Assembly (NCBI GenBank): GCA_904066235.2
Contig: CAJFCV020000004.1
Span: 3,348,001 to 3,412,000, forward strand
Source of the DNA: Bursaphelenchus xylophilus
Lineage: Eukaryota > Nematoda > Chromadorea > Rhabditida > Aphelenchoididae
Direction: 5' to 3'
Length of the DNA: 64,000 nucleotides
Positions within the stretch are counted from its first letter, which is position 1. Each line of letters begins with the position of its first letter. The notes below the pieces were generated by a model. It was given only the letters and a program-made list of their open reading frames with translations. It searched no databases and was not told the origin of the DNA. Positions 44,298-55,036 of the stretch are shown here, piece by piece. The position numbers were made by a program, and so were the translations under genes.

Positions 44298-47200
44298 CTA
44301 AGCATCTTCTCTGGAATGTCCAGGCATTGGTGTTGGCGCCAATAGCGATGTCAAGGTCTGAAAGTTCATGTGGCCAGCGGAACTGGAACTTCTTTCTCCT
44401 TTCTCTTTGGTGAATCCTTTGAGTCGGCGTTTCAGTAGCTGTTTCTTCTCCAGGCGTTTTTCGTTTTCCATCGTTTCCTTCAGAATTCTCTCTGTTTCGT
44501 TCATTGCGTTAAACTGAAAAAAATATTTTTATATAAGTTTCAGTGCCGTATTTTACAGTGGGGGGACCTGATCCAGTGGCAAAAAACGTACCATCTTGTA
44601 TCCAGGAAGTATAAAAAAATGTGGCAAAATACCTCCCTCTCCAAGTGAAAAACTCCGATTTCAAAAGCGCACCCGCTCTTTTTGTGAGAGAAAAGACGCG
44701 CAGTTCAAGACGGAGTTTTTTTTTGGTTGGAGAGGGAGGCATTTTGCCACATTTTTAATACTTCCCGGAGGCAAAATGATACGCTTTTTGCCACTGGATC
44801 AGGTCCTTCACTGTACAATCTCCCCTCGAATTTACCTTTCTGTTCACCACGAACGCTCTTCTCCTCTTATCCGTCCCAATTGGTCTTGAATATTTTAACA
44901 ATGCCATGAGACGCTCGGCTGGTTGCAACGACAGCTCCAGCATCAAAATAACCTGAGCCCATTGTCTCTTCCATTCCTTTTGCGTCCGGTAGATCAATTC
45001 GTAGGTCCGTGTCATCATAGCGATCAGCAGATTAAACTGCATAAGACTTACGAACATTTCGAAGATGACGAACAAAATTTTCCCCAAAACGGCCATCTCT
45101 TTGGCGGCGCAATTGTTGAGTTCGCGATAAAATACGGTGAATTCGCCGATGGTGGTGATAAACAGGCGAAGCATGCTCTCAGCGGGATGATCGAGAATGT
45201 TGGTGCGGTTGGGATGATGGGCTAAAAAAATAAAGATTTTTGGATTAGAAATGAGTCTCGGCACGAAAAATTTGTAAAGTTTGGTCTTCTGTAAACTCAC
45301 GCCCATAGAGTGAATCCGCCTCTCGTTGACAGGCCAAAAAGATGACATAAAAACCTTGCGAAAACCCAAGCAGGAAGATAAAGTAGATCAAGAAGAAACG
45401 GATCATATCTCGAGTGATGATCGTATACACCATCAACACGAATGGTCCAACGAATTTCACAGCTCGACAGTAAAAAAGAAAGTGAACTGTTGTCATCAGC
45501 ACAGCCAGCAAAGAAAACGAGTTGTCCAATACGAGGAAATCAGGGCTAATTCCGCACATAAAGCGCAGGGGGATCACAAATAAGGTGAAAAGAAGTGAGA
45601 TTTTGTAGAGAATTTTGGCCGGGAAGGATTTCTGAAATTCAATTTTTGTGATTGATATTAGTTTCCTCAAATTTAGAGCAAAATTTACGCTGCATTTCGA
45701 GGACTTGGCTTTCAAGATTTGGTCTCGGAAAAGGTCCAAAAACTACAGTGAAGGACATGGTCCAGTGGCAAAAAAATGTATCTTTTTGCATCCGGGAAGT
45801 ATAAAAAATGTGGCAAAATGCCTCCCTCTCCAAGTGAAAATACTTTGTTTCGACGCGCGCCCTTTCCCTCGGAAAAAGAGCGGACAAGCCTTTCCGTAGT
45901 TTTTCGCTTGGAGAAGGAAGCATTTTGCCACATTTTTGATACTTCCCGGGAGCAAAATGGTACGTTTTTTGCCACTGGATCAGGTCCTCCACTGTAATGA
46001 AATTCAATTTTTTATTATAATATTAATTTCCCCAAGCTTAGAGCAAAATTTACGATGCATTTCGAGCACTTGGCTTTCGACATTTGGTCTCGAAACAGGT
46101 CCAAAAACTCACCAAAACTTGCCACCATCTTTTCCTCCCGATATTTCGAATATCGCGGATCTCTAGGAACAACTGAGCTAGCACCATGATAGACACCATT
46201 AGCTCGCATACCATTCGAATCTAAACTAGTTGATTTTATAGCTGTTGATGTCTTTAAGCTCACAAAAGTTGCGCAAAACAACTCAAAATCTCCGCAACCT
46301 ACGTATCCCTCCACTCCATACGCTCTGTACTGCCATAAATGGCAACTGTCTTTGGACATCCACGAGTTATCGGCCCAAGACGAAAAGACATCCGCGAATT
46401 TGTTCGAGACTTTAACGATGAATCCCGATTTCTCAGAGACTGAAGTGGTGTTGTCGCCCGACAAGTCACGGTTGTCTTCCAATGGGCGACTCATAAACGC
46501 GACAAAATAGAAGACATAGTAGACAGTGAAAGCGCAGAGCGACTCGATCCAGCGCCGCCGGCCAAAAGCCCTCCATTTGGACTCGAGAACTTCCTCAAGC
46601 AGACCGTCAAGTAGATCGAGATGTTCTTTGGAGTCCTGAAATAAGCGATTAACGTACAGTGGGGGAATCTGATCCAGTGGCAAAAAACGTACTATTTTGC
46701 ATCCAGGAGGCATTAAAAATGTGGCAAAATGCTTCCCTCTCCAAGTGAAAAAACTCCAATTTCAAAAGCGCGCCCGCTTTTTTTGTGAGGGAGCCCTTCA
46801 AAACGAAGCTTTTTCACTTGGAAGGGGAAGCATTTTGCCACATTTTTGATAGTTCCCGGATGCAAAATGGTGCGTTTTTAGCCACTGGATCCGGTCCCCC
46901 ACGAAGGCGCTTCTACAACGAATAGAACATCGATTTTGTTCATTTGAAGACAGAAAGTAAATTTACAAAATGCTATTTGCTTACTCCATAGACGATCAGC
47001 GACAACGCAGAATCCTCGTTGAGCTCGCCAGTCTCTTGATTTATGGTGTCGATCTTGGCCAGTGGGAACGCAGTGCTAGCGGCGTCTCCATAATTCCAAA
47101 CTACACTGCTTTCGAGTTGAAGAATTTGCTCGAACATCTGCAATGGCCACAAAATTGTGTTTATAATACGGTGACAAAATGGCGTTGTGAACTTGAGCAA

Positions 47201-49574
47201 TGTCTTGTGGTTTTCCTTTGTTTTAGCGCACCGCTATGTGGGCCGAGATGAATATGTAATATAGACTTTTGCTGAACCCCTGCTACGGCAATTACTCACC
47301 CTTTTCTTGGCCAACTTGGCTGCTAGAGTCAGTGGGGTGAGTTTCTGCTTGTTCATGACCTGAAGTTTGGCTCCAGTTGCGTGAGCCAGTCGGAACATGT
47401 CCTGAAAATCAATGATAGGCACGGCAAAACGTTTTCCTTTTTATATCACTTACAGTGGGGGACCTGATCCAGTGGCAAGAAATGTACCATTTTGCATCCA
47501 GGCAGTATCAAAAAATGTGGCAAAATACTTCCCTCTCCAAGTGAAAAATTTCAAAAGCGCGCCCGCTCTTTTGTGAGAAAAATGGCGCGCCTCAAAACGA
47601 AGTTTCTTTACTTTGAGAGGGAAACATTTTGCCAGATTTTTGATACTTCCCGGATGCAAAATGGTACGTTTTTTGCCACCAGATCAATTGCGACAAATTC
47701 AAAATGTGGACGGGAGACATTTTTCTTTTGTGTTGGGTTGCATTTTGCATCTAGAAGGTACCAAAAAATGTGGCAAAATCCCTCCTTCTCCAAGAGAAAA
47801 AACTCAGATTTCAAAAGCGCCCCCGCTTTTTTTGTGAGGACAAAGGGCGCGCCCTTCAAAACGAAATTTTTTCACTTGGAGAGGGAAGCATTTTACCACA
47901 TTTTTTATACCTCCGGATGCAAAATGGTACGCTTTTTGCCATTGAATCAGGTCCCCCACTGTACAAGGTCCACTTTCTTCCTAGTCACTTACCAAATTCT
48001 CATGAATCACTGTCATGTGCAACACGGTATTCCCATTCGTATCCTGCGAATTTGGATCAGCCCTACAGGCCCTCAAAATCCGATAGCAATCTTGTTGGCC
48101 AGTACTTGCCGCAAATGCAAGTGGATACTCGCCAAAATACATTCTCCTGAATTTAAAAAAATTCCATTTGGTGTTCCACCAACTCACCCTACATAATTCG
48201 TATTAGACAAATTCACCTCCACATATTCATGTTCCAGAGAGTCGGTTCTGCTGCTGACTTGATCATCCGGGCAGAAAAGCGCGCCATAGCAACGCTGATT
48301 AATGTCAGCGCCTTTTCGCAGCAAGAAACACATCATCCAGGGGTCTTCGTTGACGATCGCTTGATGCAGTGGGGAAAGGCCATAATAATCTTCAGAAATG
48401 AAGATATCATTGACAAGTTTGGGGTAGTGCTCCAACATGTAGACGGCTAATTTGTTGTGGATAACGCTGCCCTGCATCAAGCAACAGCCGACGAGGTTTT
48501 CTCCCATCGAACCTGAAAAATAAAAAAATTTTGTAAAAAGTTCTAATAGCGGAAGATACCGGGAGTATGACTCAAATATCCCATCAGAAACATCATGATT
48601 TTTTTGCGACGTTTCTGAATGGGATAATTTTGCTTACCTCTCTCCTCCATTTTCCAAACCACTTCTCTATATTTGGCATCTCCTTTTCCTCCTTTACCAC
48701 CATCGAGAAGTTTTAGAGCTGAAACAAAGCTTTATTTTATGTATATACCAAGTAAAAATGCAATACGGAGAACGCGGTTTAGTCCATAATACCGAGGAGT
48801 ATAGCGTACAGTGAGGGACCTGACCCAGTGGCAAAAAAACATACCATTTTGCATCCGGGAAGCATCAAAAATGTGGCAAAATGCTTCCCTCTCCAGGTGA
48901 AAAAACTTAGTTAAGGGCGGGCGCGCGTTTGAAATCGGAGTTTTTTCACTTGGAAATGGAAGCATTTTGCCGTCTTTTTGATACTTCCCGGATGCAAAAT
49001 GATACATTTTTTGCCACTGGATCAGGTCCCCTACTGTATTTAAAACCTCTATTTTCGGGGTTGAATTTTTACCTTTCTTCAAGTCTCCTTGGTTTTGCTC
49101 CTGATTGAAGTCATCCAAAATGTTGGGGCCACTTTTTCCCTTTCCTTTCTTTCGACTGAACGCTCCCAATCTCTCATTTCTCTCCTTATTTCGGCGTTTT
49201 ACCAATTCGGCCACACTTTCCAATTTGCCTTTTCCACCATTGTACATCATGTCCTGGAAAATTTAAAGGATCGATGGCATACATTTTACACCCAAAAATT
49301 TGTTTTGAAGATTAGAAAAATTTGCATATTTTTGAGCATCAAATTTTTGAAATTCAAAATTTTTGAAAAAATTTCTTACCATGACCTTCGTCTCCATGTA
49401 GCCATCAATCAGCGAGAAATCACCGCTGTTCATTCCATACCGCATCCATGGGATCAGCTCCCCGCCTCCATGCATGTCCACCAAATTGTAAAGCCGATAC
49501 TTTTTGTCGTTGGCACCGGCGGGCTGATCTATTCCCACTTTTCCGGATTTGTTTTTACTTTCCGCGGAGCCCAT
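44298..49574 (-). CDS. TRPV cation channel, OSM-9/OCR type
   Basis: Eleven exons (49574-49380, 49253-49073, 48718-48638, 48512-48188, 48146-47993, 47401-47300, 47137-46985, 46635-46123, 45631-45301, 45221-44836, 44513-44298) give about 878 residues. The start [10 protein letters not shown] could be N-myristoylated. Ankyrin repeats occupy about 155-390 ([43 protein letters not shown]). The linker [20 protein letters not shown] and [13 protein letters not shown] is the nematode OCR signature. S1 is about 426-448, S2 about 573-592, S3-S5 about 610-665, the pore helix/filter FITTIGEF about 704-712, S6 about 735-760, then a TRP-box region and a basic coiled tail. These channels act in sensory cilia for olfaction, nociception and osmosensation, often as OSM-9/OCR heteromers. 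The S1-S2 intron uses a GC donor (GTG|GCAAGT). Five introns contain MITE-A copies. Confidence 0.92.
44554..44815. mobile_element. MITE-A copy in TRPV last intron
   Basis: TA-CAGTGGGGGGACCTGATCC and CAGGTCCTTCACTG-TA, one of the longest copies (262 bp). It nearly fills the intron (donor 20 bp away, acceptor 39 bp away). Confidence 0.88.
45632..46118. repeat. Intron segment duplicated on both sides of a MITE-A
   Basis: About 110 bp at 45632-45743 and about 115 bp at 45997-46112 are direct copies (shared blocks TTAGAGCAAAATTTACG, CATTTCGAG.ACTTGGCTTTC, GGTCCAAAAACT). Between them sits the MITE-A at 45744-45996. The 45.6-kb copy keeps the real splice acceptor TTTCAG; the 46.0-kb copy has TTTCAT. 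Confidence 0.8.
45744..45996. mobile_element. MITE-A copy in TRPV S1-S2 intron
   Basis: TA-CAGTGAAGGACATGGTCC and CAGGTCCTCCACTG-TA. The two flanking intron copies abut its ends exactly. Confidence 0.87.
46655..46903. mobile_element. MITE-A copy, right terminus lost
   Basis: TA-CAGTGGGGGAATCTGATCC on the left. The right arm reaches CCGGTCCCCCAC and stops without TGTA. It lies 20 bp from the acceptor of the S1 exon. Confidence 0.86.
47451..47690. mobile_element. MITE-A copy, first of an adjacent pair
   Basis: TA-CAGTGGGGGACCTGATCC is intact. The right end reaches TTTTTTGCCACCAGATCAAT and then runs into unrelated sequence. Confidence 0.84.
47730..47963. mobile_element. MITE-A copy, second of the pair, left terminus lost
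   Basis: It begins within the left arm (GGGTTGCATTTTGCATCTAG) and ends intact with CAGGTCCCCCACTG-TA. The pair shares one left and one right terminus over 513 bp, in the same TRPV intron. Confidence 0.84.
48807..49038. mobile_element. MITE-A copy in TRPV intron 2
   Basis: TA-CAGTGAGGGACCTGACCC and CAGGTCCCCTACTG-TA. It ends 34 bp from the exon 2 donor. Confidence 0.88.
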
Positions 49575-49987
49575 TGGGTTCTGAAAAGAGGGCAGAGAAA
49601 AAGTTGGGCCAATTAGATTATCTGTGACATTTCTTCAACGGATTTTTGAGGTAAGGCTGGCAAAGAGTGAAAAAAATATTAGGTTGTATAATAAGTTATG
49701 ACCATAATTTTCTAAAATTCCTAAAACTTTAATGATGCTTTTTTCAGAGTTGAATAGCATACCGCTGGGTAGGGTGGAGACAGTAGATTACAGGAACCAG
49801 TAGCACATCGGCCTCCGGCTAAAACATCGGAGAAAAGAAATTAAGAAATGAGGGCATCCCAAGGTGCTAAAACAAAAATACGCCTTAAATCTGAGAATTC
49901 TGAGAGGCTAGTAATGACAATGCTTATACAACCTAATATACAGGCCCTAAAAAATTATTTGACCGACAAAATGCGGCTTGAAAATCA

Positions 49988-50232
49988 TACAGTGCCGGAT
50001 ATGATCCAGTGGCAAAAAACGTACCATTTTGCATCCAGGAAGCATCATGTGGTAAAATACCTCCCCTCCACGTGAAAAATTCCGATTTCAAAAGCGCGCC
50101 CGCTCTTTTTGTGAGGGAGCCCTTCAAAACGAAGTTTTTTCGCTTGGAGATGGAAGCATTTTGCCACATTTTTTTTGCTTCCTTGATGCAAAATGGTACG
50201 TTTTTTGCCACTGGATCAGGTCCCCCACTGCA
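49988..50232. mobile_element. MITE-A copy upstream of TRPV
   Basis: TA-CAGTGCCGGATATGATCC on the left. The right end reads CCCCCACTGCA, so the TA is lost there. Confidence 0.85.
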
Positions 50233-51319
50233 CGAGACAAAAACTACGGTAAATTTGAAGTATAAAATTTTCAAAAATAATGAAAAGCAAATCAAAAAAA
50301 TTAAAAAAAATCAAGTCTCAAATACAATTTGAATACTGCAGAAATTGCATAAAATCACTTCTTTAATAATTTTTTTTAATTTTATTACTCATTTGAGCAG
50401 CCGAAAGCAGGACAACATTAATTCATCATAATTTTCACCCCGACTATCCAGGTGTGAATATCGCGCAAAGCGAAGGCATAGTCTAGTAAAACAATTAATC
50501 TCGAACTCTATTAATTAGTTATACTAATGAATTTACGTACAATATCGGTCATTTTGCCGGATGTTTTTTGAGGTTTTTTCAAAATTTTGGGTTGAAAAAG
50601 CATTAATTCTAATTATTTTCGGGAAAATAATAGAAAAAGGTACATGTTTATAGTCATATATACCAAGTTTTTCTCTTACTATGTAATACTGTAAAAACGT
50701 GTACTAAACAATCACATCAAAAATTGCGTCTGAAAAATCCCGTCAAAACATTCGAAAGTAATCGAAAGTAGTGGGAAAACGAGCCCCGAAGACGGCGGTT
50801 ATAAACTGACTTGCGGGAATTTATTTACTGGAAATCTCATTAATTTGTAATGGCCGTGAGGCCAGGTAAGGAAGGGTGCTTACCGCATTCGACGAGCATG
50901 GCTGTTGAGGCGGCTCTGGAGGCGTCGGGGTGTCTCGGTGGAGGAATCGTAGGTGCAGGTTTCTCAGCATTCAATTGGGGCTTGTCTAGAAGTGATAGGA
51001 TTTGGCTAGCGTTTATAAAAGGAACTGTTTGTGGCGTGGCGCATAGGATATGATATGACATGGTGAAAATAATTGATATATGTATTTTGAGAGACAAATG
51101 TGAGCATCAAATATGGGGTTTGCTAGAAAAAACTAAGATGTTATGCTCCAAAGAGACAAACTCTTTGCGTTGGGACACAACGGGATCTATTTTTTGCCCC
51201 ATAATCCAATCTACGACTATACTAGACGCTATTAATCTAGTGAGTTCGGAAACTCGCTGGAGTAATTTTTGCGACATGCACTGTGAGAAAACAAGAGCGC
51301 ACCTTGCACTGTGCAATAC
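50233..51319. other. Intergenic region with one doubtful exon
   Basis: AT-rich. On the minus strand a frame over 50875-51061 reads MSYHILCATPQTVPFINASQ, then Pro-rich, and reaches a good donor (GCG|GTAAGC near 50880). It does not join the TRPV gene in frame, so it is not called a gene. Repeats of GCACTGTG occur near 51280 and 51305. Confidence 0.35.
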
Positions 51320-51322
51320 TAA

Positions 51323-52035
51323 CAAGGGAAGTACCCCAAGTGCGAAGTTCAGATTTCCTTTAAATTTTTCACACATTTCGGGCATATACTAAATATCAAT
51401 TCCTAAAAGTTTTAGCTCGCGCTTTGCAAGCGCCACGGGGATATAAAGGTGGTCACCGAAGTTCTCGACCTTTATTTTTTCTGTTGCGTCGAATTTCAGT
51501 GCAAAAATGGGTTGACATTGATTTTGGAAAATCAGTGCCAAAAAAGCTCGGAAATTTGGAAATAACCAGTGTAGATTTTGAGAAATCGCTGCAGGACGAA
51601 AATTGAAGCGTGCACTGATTTTTCAAAATCAATGTCAACTCATTTTTGCACCGAAATTCGACTCAACAGCAAAAATAAAAGACGAGAACATCTGTGACAA
51701 CCTTTATATTGAACCATCTTTGCCGCCGAGGGAGTACGCTAAACGTGGAGAGCGGTCAGAGAGAAAAACGTTTTTGGCTATAGCTTTGCCAGTTTCGTGC
51801 GGAAAAAATTTATTTTTTTGTGTAAACACTACCCTTTACGGTAGAAATAACCATGAAACTTTTCGTGCCGAAATTCGACAAAAAATCTCAAATTTTCGCC
51901 GACTTTTGATCTAAAAATCTCGGTTGTTTCTGCAAAGCGCGAGCTAAGTTTTTCGTATTCATTTTAGAAAAAAAATGTTCTAAATTTGTGAAGGTTCATC
52001 CAAATCTGAACGTCAAACTTGGGGTACTTCCCCTG
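51323..52035. mobile_element. MITE-B copy, PIF/Harbinger-like target site
   Basis: Ends CAAGGGAAGTACCCCAAGT and ACTTGGGGTACTTCCCCTG, flanked by TAA on both sides (51320-51322, 52036-52038). The sub-terminal GTTTTAGCTCGCGCTTTGC has its mirror at about 51930. The interior is interrupted by a nested element at 51442. A 3-bp TWA target duplication is typical of PIF/Harbinger elements. Confidence 0.82.
51442..51708. mobile_element. Inverted-repeat element nested in MITE-B
   Basis: TATAAAGGTGGTCACCGAAG at the left and GTGACAACCTTTATA at the right. The arms are inverted copies for about 100 bp with moderate divergence. The other MITE-B copy lacks this block, which shows the insertion point. Confidence 0.75.
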
Positions 52036-52274
52036 TAAGTTTCATCAAAAGACAAAATTTTCAGTTTCCAAAATTCAAAATCCCCAAAACTGTAAAAACA
52101 AAACTGCCCAATTTACCCCTAGAATTTAATTAATTTTACCGACATGCAATGGCTTTGACTCGCTAAGACTGGCGACCAAAAATAGTCAACAACGCCGGCA
52201 AACAGCGCTGCCACGAGATGTCGCGTGACAAAAAATTAAGTGCCGAGTAATTGGTGACATTTATTCAAAATATC

Positions 52275-54636
52275 TTAATTTTCGTAGAACTCAATCTTGG
52301 GCATGTCCGTTTTGCAATACATGAAGAATTTGGCGTTGATTGGGGTGCCAGATTCATCGAGTTTTTGGGTCCATAAGGGGGAATTGTCGGAGAGTTTGAG
52401 GACTCGCGGCCGATTGTGCGAGACGGCTTTCAATGGGATTAATCCGACTCTAAAATAGGAAAAAATACAAATTAACATTATATACTATTTTTTAGTTAAA
52501 AAATTGCAACTTTTGTATATGGCATATTGTAACAAAAAAAATAAATTTTAATGCCGAAAAAATCCTACTTTTTCCAAGTTTCAGCGCAAATCTTCCATTC
52601 CACAGCACTGCCAATCCCCTTTCGACGATGAGGATGGCGGGTGAATTGGGAAGTGATGGCGCCAGTTACGTCCAAAAATTCATAAGAGACAAGTTCATTC
52701 GTATCTTCAGTGAAAACGCCGACGGATGGCAGAAGTGAGAGGGTTCGTCTGAAAAAAGTCCTTTTTTGATTTTGTGAGGACCTCAAGCTTGGCAAACTGT
52801 AGCTACATACTATTTTAATAAACTTTCTTGTTAATTTTTTTGAAAATTTTACTGTATGATGGGTTACTGTAACATGACTCGCTTTTTTCATAACTCGGGA
52901 ATCAGATGTCGTAACGAGATGGGGACTTCGTAAGTGTGTTCAGCGTGCAGAAAAACGTCTTTTCGTTAGCTACACCAAGTTTCGACAACCCCGGGAAGTG
53001 ACCAGAAATTTGAATATTTAAGCAAAAATTCAAAAAAATGCAAACTTGATCATCAAGATGAGATCTTTGAAGATGTTGCAGTAACAGTCAAAATTAACTA
53101 CTTCTACCTCAATTTTTTTGTAAAAATCCAACTCACTCATAAGGTTTGGGAGAGGTGATTTTCCCGTACAATTGATCTGCCAGAATTTCCGCGGCATGCT
53201 GCGGTTTTAGCCTTTCGAATCTGTAGCCCTCGGGCAGCTCGGGCTCCTTTTCTTCCACCAGTTTTCTTCCGTCTTCACAAAGGTGATAAAGATTAACTCG
53301 ATCCTCCAAAATTTTGAATGGATGGGATCGGCGGATGCCCAAATCGAGAATGTTTCTTTCGAACTGCAAAATTTTGCTACACTCAAATAACATGTCAAAG
53401 TGTACTCATTTTATCTTCGACTTACGAGATCAACCAATGGCTCTAGGATTCCGAACCCAAAAACATAGTCACCATTCTTCACAGTGTCGTATAAAGCGTC
53501 GGCGAAAAGTTTGGCAATTTGCATGCAAAATTCAGGATCATAGCAATTGGACTCGAGGAAAACTAGAGATCTAAAACGTAATTTATATATTTTACAGGGG
53601 AAGTACTCCAAGTGCGACGCTCAGATTTTCTTTAAATTTTGCACACACGTCGGGTATGGACTAAATATCAATTCCTGAAAGTTTTAGCTCGCGCTTTGCC
53701 GGCGCCGCCGAGATATCGAACAATTTTTGCCGCCGAGAGAGCACGCTAAACGTGGAGAGCGGTCAGAGAGAAAACACCTTTTTGGCCATTACTTTGGCAG
53801 TTTCGAGCGGAAAAATTTGATTTTTTATAGAAAAATTATCCTTTACGGTTGAAATAGGCACAAAACTTTTCGAGCCGAAATTCGGCAAAAAGTCCAAAAT
53901 TTTGGCCGACTTTTGTTTTAAAAATCTCGGTTTTTTCTGCAAAGCGCGAGCTAGAATTCTCGCATATATCTTAGAAAAAATTATTCTAAATTTGTGCCAA
54001 GTTTCATCAAAATCTGAGCGTCGCACTTGGAGTACTTCCCCTGTTAGTAGGAATTGAAATTTGAACGATCAGCATGGCCAAATCAGACCGGCCAGGTTAA
54101 CGGCTATGAATAGATCATCTTCTGAACATAATTGAGCCTAATTGTAAGTTTCAATTCCTTCTATATAAGGAAATGATTCGAAATCAGCACTTTCGATTAC
54201 TTCGACAATTGCAGCGAAGAAAAATAATACTTTTCGATTTCCACAATCGTCTTTTTCCCCCAATCGTCCAACTCCGGATAAAAACAAAGTAAAAATCAAA
54301 GCATAGGGTGCATACAAGACCGTTTCTGCTTTAAAACATAAATCATACATTAAGAAATGTCTAGTTTATACTCCCGGACACAAATTTGGACAAATTCTTT
54401 TTCATTGACAGTCCCAAAATGATTTGTCCAACTTACTTATGACTGTTATGTTTGACCACCGCATACGCCAATCTGTCCCCATCCCTGATTCTCCACAAAT
54501 CCAACTCCAAATCCTCTTCCATAATCCCCTCCAAATGGAACTTTATATGCGCAGAAACAAATAGGAAGTATGGGTCTAGTCGGACTTCGTCCAAAATTCT
54601 CCGAAATTCCGAGCTTTCGACCTTCTCCACTCTCAT
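52275..54636 (-). CDS. GNAT (GLYAT-like) N-acyltransferase, copy 1
   Basis: Five exons (54636-54437, 53570-53426, 53363-53137, 52748-52569, 52449-52275) give 308 residues. The N-terminal part (MRVEKVESSEFRRILDEVRL, DLWRIRDGDRLAYAVVKH) is the first half of a GNAT-like fold. The acyl-CoA site is in exon 4: VGVFTEDTNELVSYEFLDVT, then QFTRHPHRRKGIGSA (R232-A239), the Q/RxxGxG/A pyrophosphate loop. The C-terminal strand ends FYEN. The layout resembles the glycine-N-acyltransferase-like proteins amplified in nematodes; the acyl acceptor is unknown. No signal peptide is visible. Every exon has the same length as in the neighbouring copy, so the two arose by tandem duplication. Intron 1 holds a MITE-B. 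Confidence 0.83.
53595..54043. mobile_element. MITE-B copy in GNAT copy 1 intron 1
   Basis: CAGGGGAAGTACTCCAAGT and ACTTGGAGTACTTCCCCTG with TTA on both sides. Sub-terminal GTTTTAGCTCGCGCTTTGC is mirrored at about 53935. At 449 bp it is the uninterrupted form of the element at 51323. Confidence 0.84.
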
Positions 54637-55036
54637 TATCAATCGGAAACAAGGGCAGATCAAAAAAATACTTTTAAGCAGGGCTCTTTTTTCTGTGCGC
54701 TGGAAAAAAATAAATAAATTGGAATGGGGCGAAAAAGCGGTTCTCTTACAGTGACAAATAAAAAATGAAACTTTTTTTTGATGGGTCCTGCCGCGAAAAT
54801 GTTTAGGGGTAGCAAAATGCTTTTTTTACCATTAAATTCTCCGTGTTTTTCTGTCCTAGTCCTTTGATTTTCACGCCCATATCGAGTGGCTATCATCTTT
54901 GCTTCGAGCGTCAAACAGAGGGACTCCAATTTTGAACGTTAAAAATTTGAACAGAAACTGCAGAAAAAAGCGAAAAATAATATAATAGAGGAAGATGTGG
55001 GACAAAAAGTGATAATGTCGCCTTTATTATAAAGCT

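Noticed and set aside
50840..51097. Minus-strand Pro-rich frame that could be a 5' exon of the TRPV gene
   Set aside because: Its best donor leaves phase 1, which does not join the exon at 49580 in frame. A separate gene would need further exons that I could not find.
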